Part shown: positions 22,511 to 64,000 of the stretch, piece by piece
Layout of the letters: each line of letters opens with the position of its first letter
Numbering within the stretch: the first letter of the stretch is position 1
Assembly (NCBI GenBank): GCA_025642075.2
Contig: JAODUO010000490.1
Location: forward strand, 323,501 to 387,500
DNA length: 64,000 nucleotides
Source: Ridgeia piscesae
Taxonomy: Eukaryota > Annelida > Polychaeta > Sabellida > Siboglinidae
Reading direction: 5' to 3'
Made by a program: the position numbers and the translations under genes
The notes under the pieces: generated by a model
Database searches by the model: none
Seen by the model: only the letters and a program-made list of their open reading frames with translations
What the model was told of the DNA's origin: nothing

Positions 22511-23284
22511 TGGTTTGTGACCAGTGAACGCTACTTGTAACGAAGTACATTTTTGGGAAATTACTTTTACTTGTACCGAAGTAGTTTTTGTTTACTTTCT
22601 TACTGTTTGCTTCTAAATGTTGCGTTACTATAGTCTATACTCTACCACCAGTTTTCGGATTACAGGTTTACCAAGTTTATAACTGCAACGAATTCGGATT
22701 GATGCGCGTCACTGTGGCTCTGTGTCGTCCCTCGACCCCTGATTGTGTAGCCGTTGTTTGTTTTGTGGCTCTGGGATTAAGGTCAACTAAAGAGTAAATA
22801 TGAAACCTGTTTGTGTTGCGCTGACACCAAAGATCAGCGCATTTCCCTGCTGCCAGTCCTGGCTTCGCACATTGTCTTCGGTGTTTCGGTAAAACCGTCG
22901 CTTCGACCATGCCTCAAGTCAATGGCTTGCAAGTTGCAATCGAGATTCGTAGACACTTCTTGTTTGGAAATCAGATAAATAAGTTGCATCACATTAGAAA
23001 ATATCAGTATAATGCTAGGTTGAAATGGCATAATGCATTGTATCGCAAAACATGCTACTGGTGCATAAACTTATGAATTCATCACCCGCCTATGGAATTG
23101 GGAGTCGCCGTCTGTTTGGCATGGTAAATGGCGTTATAAATTGTCATTTTAACGCTAACTGAAAGACGAAGGAAGTTATGCCAATAATGAGCGTATTTAT
23201 TTTTGTTTTGAACCTTTAAACAATTTTAGTTCTCTGCATGTCAACTCTTGCGTGTTCACCGACTGAGCTTGGTTGTAGTGTTGT
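22511..23284. other. Intergenic, no gene seen
   Basis: Contains two near copies of ACTTGTA(A/C)CGAAGTA (22528 and 22567), a motif often seen near transposon ends. No coding region is recognised. Confidence 0.4.
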
Positions 23285-23718
23285 CTTCTTATCATTAATT
23301 TGGAATTTCTAAACAAATCCACTATTTGTTTGTGTAAACTCATTTCTGGTAGGTGTGCCACACTGAACCATACAATTTGACTGCAAAGATGCGTGTGTCT
23401 GTTTAAATGGAACCAGGTTACAGTTGGTGCAATACATCGTCATCGTCAGCGTATTCAATAACAGTTAAGCCTTCATCGCAGACGAGAACTCTATAGGAGA
23501 TTATTTCATCACTTGTTCCGGCATTTTATCATTCGTATTTATATCCATTTTCATAATTGCTTTCCCGGTGTTTTGTACTAATTTGTTTGAACTGCTGTTT
23601 TCTTATAATTCATTTGGAATTTCTAAAAACAAATTCCTGTTTGTGTATGCTCCTTTGTGATATACGTACCACTCTCATTCAGTTTGACTGCAAACATCTT
23701 TCAGTTTAAATGGAGCCA
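23285..23718 (+). repeat. Diverged tandem duplication, about 305-bp period
   Basis: 23285-23415 resembles 23599-23718. Shared blocks include TTTGGAATTTCTAAA, TTTGTTTGTGTA, TTTGACTGCAAA and GTTTAAATGGA. The 72-residue ORF starting in the second copy (23710) has no recognisable domain. Confidence 0.7.
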
Positions 23719-24834
23719 TTACCTCAAAAGCACGTCTTCCTTCCCAACAGAACCCACTATAAATGTAACAATGTGTTAAGACAAGACAAAGCTGGTGTTA
23801 ATGAAATTACAATGGGCTGGACTTATGGAAAGTATGTGGAAAGAATGCTTGGCCAAGAGAGCGGTTGCACTGAGTCAAGAAGGAAGAAATTAACAGGAAG
23901 ACATGCTATGTTCTGGAGGACTGCATAAATGTAGATTTGAAATTATTGACGGGGGTTGGAAATGGAAACCGGAAGACTTAGGAGTGGAGAGAACAGTGTG
24001 TGAGCGAGCAACAACCACGAATCGATGACCAGGAGACGAAGCCAAACTCACCCATGATACAAGGCAACAAGAGAAGAACAACTTGTATCGTCCACAATGG
24101 AGAGGTCTGCATAGGCTGCGTTTGTATTTGCCAATATGTACGTGTGCGTGCATGAATTCGTGTATGCGTGCATGAGCTCATGTATCTCTCTCACCCACGT
24201 ATATCGGCTAAACGTGTTTTCGCGGCCCCCAAAGCCCACCTTCCTACAACTTCCTACAATTCGGGGTTGTTGGGCTGAAATTGTTAAACGGTCCCGAGGG
24301 ATTGACCATTAATACCGCCTGGGCTCCTACGTACTCGTCACAACTGTTTTTCTCTCTATCGCATTCGTATACGAATAACGCATTACCACAGCAAAGTACA
24401 GCTATCGTCACAATTCGTATAAGTGGCTTCAGCGGCATCTTTCGAAGTTGCAGCTGAAGACGGTGTTCGGAGTAATAAATGGAACCAGGCTGGTGATAAA
24501 TCACGTTGGTTAAGTGCAGCCACAAACGTAAACACCCAACAGCTTCCCAGGCAGGTCCAGGTGGAGTGTGGCTGGGACTGTGAAGTGTGACACGTTGTAA
24601 CATACAGCAGCCACCGTGTTAGTTAGTAGTAGACGTAAATAGTAGTACTATTATATATTATATACCTACAGCGTATAGAGGTACTTATATAAATGATAAG
24701 GTAATTAATGAGTTAACGGTCAAGGTAAGGTGTGGAGCCGATGATCCCACACAGATCGCAGTCCTTTCGTTTATACTTCGTAGAAGAACAGATTATCAGC
24801 TGATTGTGTAGGTGCTAGTAGTGTTAATATATTT
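23719..24834. other. Intergenic, no gene recognised
   Basis: Small frames only, including a 72-residue plus frame 23710-23928 and a 119-residue minus frame 24244-24603, neither with identifiable motifs. Confidence 0.4.
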
Positions 24835-25003
24835 AAAAATAAAATCGACATATACCTAAGAAGGGCGGGGTATACTTAGATAGATAGGTTGGACTCTCGA
24901 TAAGCCAAATGGCTTCCTAGTCCACCTGCCATCTAGAGTGGAATCTCTAGGTGGCAATCTTGTTAAATCTTGTTAAATCTTGTTAAATCTTCTATTGAGT
25001 AGA
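24835..25003 (+). mobile_element. LINE 3' tail only (same family as 9565-10044)
   Basis: From AAAATCGACATATACCTAAG to the repeated TTGTTAAATC tail this is nearly identical to 9906-10040. No RT sequence precedes it, so it is either an extremely 5'-truncated LINE or a SINE that shares the LINE tail. Confidence 0.85.
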
Positions 25004-25193
25004 TAGATTAATGTTCCCTGCGCATAGTCCAGTTGCAGATAAGTATTCCCTGCTTATGACGGGTAAACTGACACACTGTACAACCTTTGAAGAGGAGTGC
25101 AGTTTTTACATTTTTATTTATGTTGCTCAGTTCCATATGTTATTGGATCATGTCACCTTTGGGGCGCACAGCCTATCCAGACCAGTCCCCTAT

Positions 25194-25321
25194 TATAAAA
25201 TAGCGGTTAGGTTTAGGGGTTATGGTTAGGGTGTGTGTGTATTGCATAATGCAGCATGCTACGTTGTGTTGTCTGTACTGTTATAAAATAGGGGTTAGGG
25301 TTAGGGTTAGGTTAGGGTTAA
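25194..25321 (+). repeat. Interstitial telomere-like TTAGGG tracts
   Basis: Two related tracts, each preceded by TTATAAAATAG(C/G)GG: a degenerate one (25206-25232) and a better one (25288-25321) with GGGTTAGGGTTAGGTTAGGG. They are short and internal, not a chromosome end. Confidence 0.75.
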
Positions 25322-26934
25322 CCGCTGATAATATAAAATATGCGAATGATCAGATAAACACGAATAAGCAGAAACGCTTCACACAGACACAAGTCGGCCC
25401 TACAGAATAGAACAATATAACAAGTCATCGAGGCTTGCGACGGGTGACGAATGTACGTGTGCACACTTTATATACATTGAAGGTCGTGCGCGTGCGCGTG
25501 CGCGTGCGCGTGCGGGTGTGTATTTGCGCGTGCGTGTGTGTGTCTGCATGCATGCGTGCGCGTGCGTGCGTGCATGAGGTATCAGACTGCCGACGTTTGG
25601 CATTACACATGACATGGCTGCTACGATGCAACACTAACTGCAACTCAACAAGATGTGTTGTGTTACTTTTTGTTTCACACGCGCATACTATACTAGTACA
25701 TACGCACTTACACGTACACAACCGTGCACGCACACACAAACGCACGCTCGCGCGCACTTACACGCTAATCCTTTTCACAGTTGGTCGTAGCAGAACATGC
25801 GTGTTCTACAGACACCGATGGTGTCTCCCAAAAAGTAATTACGCCATATTAAAATGTTACTTTTGCTGTGAAACATGACACCCAGTTATTTTAATTTGTT
25901 ATTACATTGCTGTCATAGGGCCTGCAAGTGGTCACGATACAAGGCGTGACTCCGCGCGACTGGAGCTTATTGGGGACTAAGCGAGATTAATTGGGGACTG
26001 GACACAAGAATAATATTTTAACGATGGGTGACAGTTGTAGCTTCCGACTGATGAATACTAGGAAAATCAGTTCCTAAATATCTTGTGTTATACGTTTCTT
26101 ATCTTAAATGTCCGATTTAATATTGAGTTTACCACACTATCATAGGCACACAGCGATTTACGTAGTGCAGATAATAGCCACGATGTTAGGCTGTATGTGT
26201 CTTTTACGGGATTTGCGTTTTATATTGCTGTACGTTGTGGTTTCGATAAGCACTTATATCTGACAAGTTGTCTAAATGCACATAATCATAACACATGTAT
26301 ACGTTTGGCCCAAACAGGTTGTACTGCGCGAAAACTGGCACTCTTCATTATTAGTCAAAATCGCCAAACACAAGTACTTGCCGCTATTGCCATGGCAACC
26401 ACCGTAATAATGGGTTAAAATTCATGATTTCCCTGATCATTGTCACCGGCAAAATGTTCCACTACTTCTGCTTGTAATAATCCTTCGGACAATATAACTG
26501 AAATACGCTATTTCGGGACAGTTCGATTATTACGACCAAAACAAAACAAAGTCCTATATGTTAACATGGAGTATATGGACCTCCTGCCCCCAACTGCCCC
26601 CAGCCTCGTTTTCGCGCGCGAGACTTGCACGCCCTATTACGTTGCTGTATTTGGAAGATGGTAAAGAAACAAGGTTGACATTTAGTAATGTTTACAGTAA
26701 AAACTGTTGATGCATATTGTTATTAATGTTTGAAACGCATTGCGAAATTGTCGGTGGATCCATATTATGTCGTTGTGGAATGCTTTAAGTTGCGTGATGG
26801 CATTATAATTAGGTACCACCATAACTAATCCGACAGAGGGCGCCCTGGCGCAACTAGGGTCTTTGTGCCGTCTCTTGCGTGTTCTTGACGTGTGTAAAAT
26901 GCGGCACCAATTTGCGGAAAATTATGCGGAGCGC
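25322..26934. other. Intergenic, no gene seen
   Basis: Includes a short alternating purine-pyrimidine tract (CGTGCG)n at 25485-25575. The open frames over it are low-complexity artefacts. Confidence 0.45.
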
Positions 26935-27381
26935 TTGTTTAAATCATCCTACAATCAGCTGTTGAACTCGCATGACTCCGAAGCCTCACACATACTAAAT
27001 ATGGATACAGTCTGACATGTCCGTCAATGTGAAGGTATACTATGTACTCTAATGTACATTTACAGCCGATGGAACGTCGATTGGTGGCCCGACGACAGGT
27101 GTGCTGGCTCGATGCCGGAAAGGATGTTTAAAATCACCTACAGCTCGCCGTATGCATCACACGAGACTGCTACGTCTTCACATATAGTTAAATATTGATA
27201 TCGTATAACATGCCCGTCAATATGAAAGCATAATGTCTACATTAATGTACATTTACAGTCGATGAAACGTCGCGGGACGTTCGATTGAATTCAGTGCTAA
27301 GATGGCGTTGTTTTGGCTGTTCTGTCTATTGACCACACGTACGGCATGCTGTTCTGTCTATTGACCACACATACGGTATGC
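26935..27381 (+). repeat. Tandem duplications of about 183 bp and 32 bp
   Basis: 26935-27115 aligns with about 27120-27290; both contain CCGTCAAT(G/A)TGAA and AATGTACATTTACAG(C/T)CGATG. Next comes an exact-spacing 32-bp duplication, 27318-27349 and 27350-27381, starting TGTTCTGTCTATTGACCACAC. Confidence 0.75.
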
Positions 27382-27484
27382 CCAGTTGCCCACATACAAG
27401 CTGTCGCTAGCTACGCGCCAGCACGTTCAATGGCTAATTCTAATTGAGGATGATAATAAACAAGCGTTCAGCAAAACATACAAA

Positions 27485-27569
27485 CAAATCCACGTTAGTC
27501 GCTAGAGGCGCTGATACGCAACTAGGGTCTAGTTGCGTATTGGCGCATCTAGCGACTAACGTGGATTTG
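27485..27569. repeat. Near-perfect hairpin, 40-nt arms
   Basis: Left arm 27485-27524 and right arm 27530-27569 pair with three mismatches across a 5-base loop (GGGTC). Part of the arm and loop motif, GCAACTAGGGTCT, also occurs at about 26852. It could be a small foldback transposon or MITE remnant, or could be transcribed into a microRNA-like hairpin. Confidence 0.9.
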
Positions 27570-27949
27570 CGGAACCCCATTTGCTTGCCTGTGCGCCGTC
27601 ATAAGTTATCGAAAATATAATTTGAGTGTTCAATTAAATATTAGAGGACATTATTATATTAGGCACCCTATAAGGTGTTCACATAACCGAAACGCATGTT
27701 TGTCATTAAAAAACCAAACACGAATCAATAACATACTGTAAAAGCTAACATAATACATGCATTCTTCGATAACGTGTGATGCTGTTAAGTAATAGTAAGA
27801 CGGTTTAATTGACCCTGGCAAGGACCAGTATTGCTACTTTGAACCACACTGTCGGCATGACCTTTTATCGGCGTGACCTTTTATCGGCGCAATCGTATTT
27901 ACTGCCGTTACGGTGTATGTTTGGCTGCGCTATCCGTTGTATCCGCTGT

Positions 27950-28452
27950 GTGCATAGTTGGGGTTCAACGCCAGTCAAAACAGTGTCTTTGTGGACCCGG
28001 TGACGGCACAGCGGGGCAGTGTTACAAGACTCGGTCCCGCGCCCGCGGCGCGAGGGTTCACCCGTTGATGCAAGGGGTCATCCGTTGACTGCGGGGTCGT
28101 CCGTTGACCGGCTGACGTTGTCGCGTCGTTTATTAGCGGCTTAATGAAGGACCAGCGGCTGACGGACGCGCGCCTGGCGGCCGGCTCGGGCCTAACGAGT
28201 ACGAGCAGGAGGCGGAGGTAGGACTAGTCCCGTCCAGACGTCAAACGGCTCCGGTTGTCTCCCGTTGCGCTGCTCAGGGATGTACGCGTTATCGCCGAGG
28301 GAAGCTCTCGGGTGAATACAAACAACACGCAGTCGTGCCGTGACTTCAGCGCCGGCGGACGTACATGGTGCAGCGCGGAGGAGGCTCGCTATCGGAACGT
28401 CGCCGCTACCCAGAGAGACGGAGAAACAGGGAGCGGGATCGGGCAGCAAAGG
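27950..28452 (+). promoter_or_regulatory. CpG-rich region, likely promoter and 5' UTR of the sulfotransferase gene
   Basis: GC-rich and CpG-dense sequence in contrast with its AT-rich surroundings. It contains tandem GGTCNTCCGTTGAC-type direct repeats at about 28050-28105 and runs directly into the start codon of the putative first exon. No TATA box stands out. The assignment rests on composition and position. Confidence 0.45.
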
Positions 28453-63772
<35,320 letters not shown>

Positions 63773-64000
63773 TGTGTGCGTGTGTAATACGATTATAGGA
63801 TATGCTAATAATTATGGGATATTCCACGGCGCAGTGCGTCTTGGGTAATTGAATGACTACACCGTTGCGTGCGTATATTTCTTTATACACAATATATAAC
63901 TTATCTGCAGTAAAGATTTTCACCTCAACTAGACTGCTTTATCAGTACTACTGACGTCATGCATAGATGACGTCATGATATACAAACGGAAGTGCGCAGG
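63773..64000 (+). other. 3' UTR start of the sulfotransferase gene
   Basis: No canonical AATAAA within the remaining 228 bases. The transcript end probably lies beyond the window or uses a variant signal. Confidence 0.4.

Noticed and set aside
25206..25321. True telomere
   Set aside because: Too short, degenerate and internal.
28255..28452. Longer start for the sulfotransferase first exon
   Set aside because: The added 66 residues are low-quality GC-rich translation and would put a long tail before the signal anchor. The ATG at 28453 gives the family's usual length.

Overview
This is eukaryotic nuclear DNA. It has introns with GT/AG borders, very abundant microsatellites, decayed LINEs and DNA transposons, a BTB-Kelch gene family and a Golgi-type carbohydrate sulfotransferase. 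Short TTAGGG-type tracts and the mix of mobile elements fit an invertebrate animal, most likely a marine lophotrochozoan such as a mollusc. The exact taxon cannot be read from the sequence. No bacterial, CRISPR or rRNA features were seen, and I recognised no tRNA.

Region 1 (about 1-19 kb) holds two tandem, same-strand copies of a BTB-BACK-Kelch gene, both broken. Copy A (1020-2396) lacks the BTB part and has two frameshifts. Copy B (14497-16154) keeps BTB, BACK and Kelch but has a 17-base deletion, a nonsense codon and a 1-base deletion. In both, the last codons plus stop are the unit of a 24-25 bp minisatellite: about 11 units in A and about 65 in B. The duplication continues into the 3' flank. 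In copy A that flank is split by two nested insertions: a 5'-truncated LINE (to about 10044) and a 6,225-bp transposon (3335-9559) with about 150-bp terminal inverted repeats and a CTAGT target duplication. The transposon's decayed coding region belongs to a family common in invertebrate genomes. Toward its C terminus it shows a PIN/FEN-like nuclease signature and a CXC-like cysteine cluster. A 91-bp unit repeated ten times breaks its reading frame.

Region 2 (about 19-28 kb) is intergenic. A minus-strand LINE is split by a 1,811-bp hAT-like element with an 8-bp target duplication, which itself holds RT-like sequence and a 350-bp TACA array. Beyond it lie a truncated LINE tail, telomere-like repeats and a near-perfect 40-nt-arm hairpin.

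Region 3 (28.4-63.8 kb) is one plus-strand gene, a CHST11-like chondroitin/dermatan-type sulfotransferase. I assemble it from four exons whose phases agree (28453-28576, 55935-55999, 56556-56729, 63083-63772; 350 aa). Intron 1 is 27 kb and is packed with simple repeats and LINE or transposase fragments. Intron 3 carries a LINE 3' end split by a 5,059-bp TTAA-flanked transposon. That transposon contains decayed sequence resembling the C-terminal cysteine-rich 'ballast' domain of P2X7 receptors.

The only gene that looks intact is the sulfotransferase. All other coding similarity is pseudogenic or transposon-derived.
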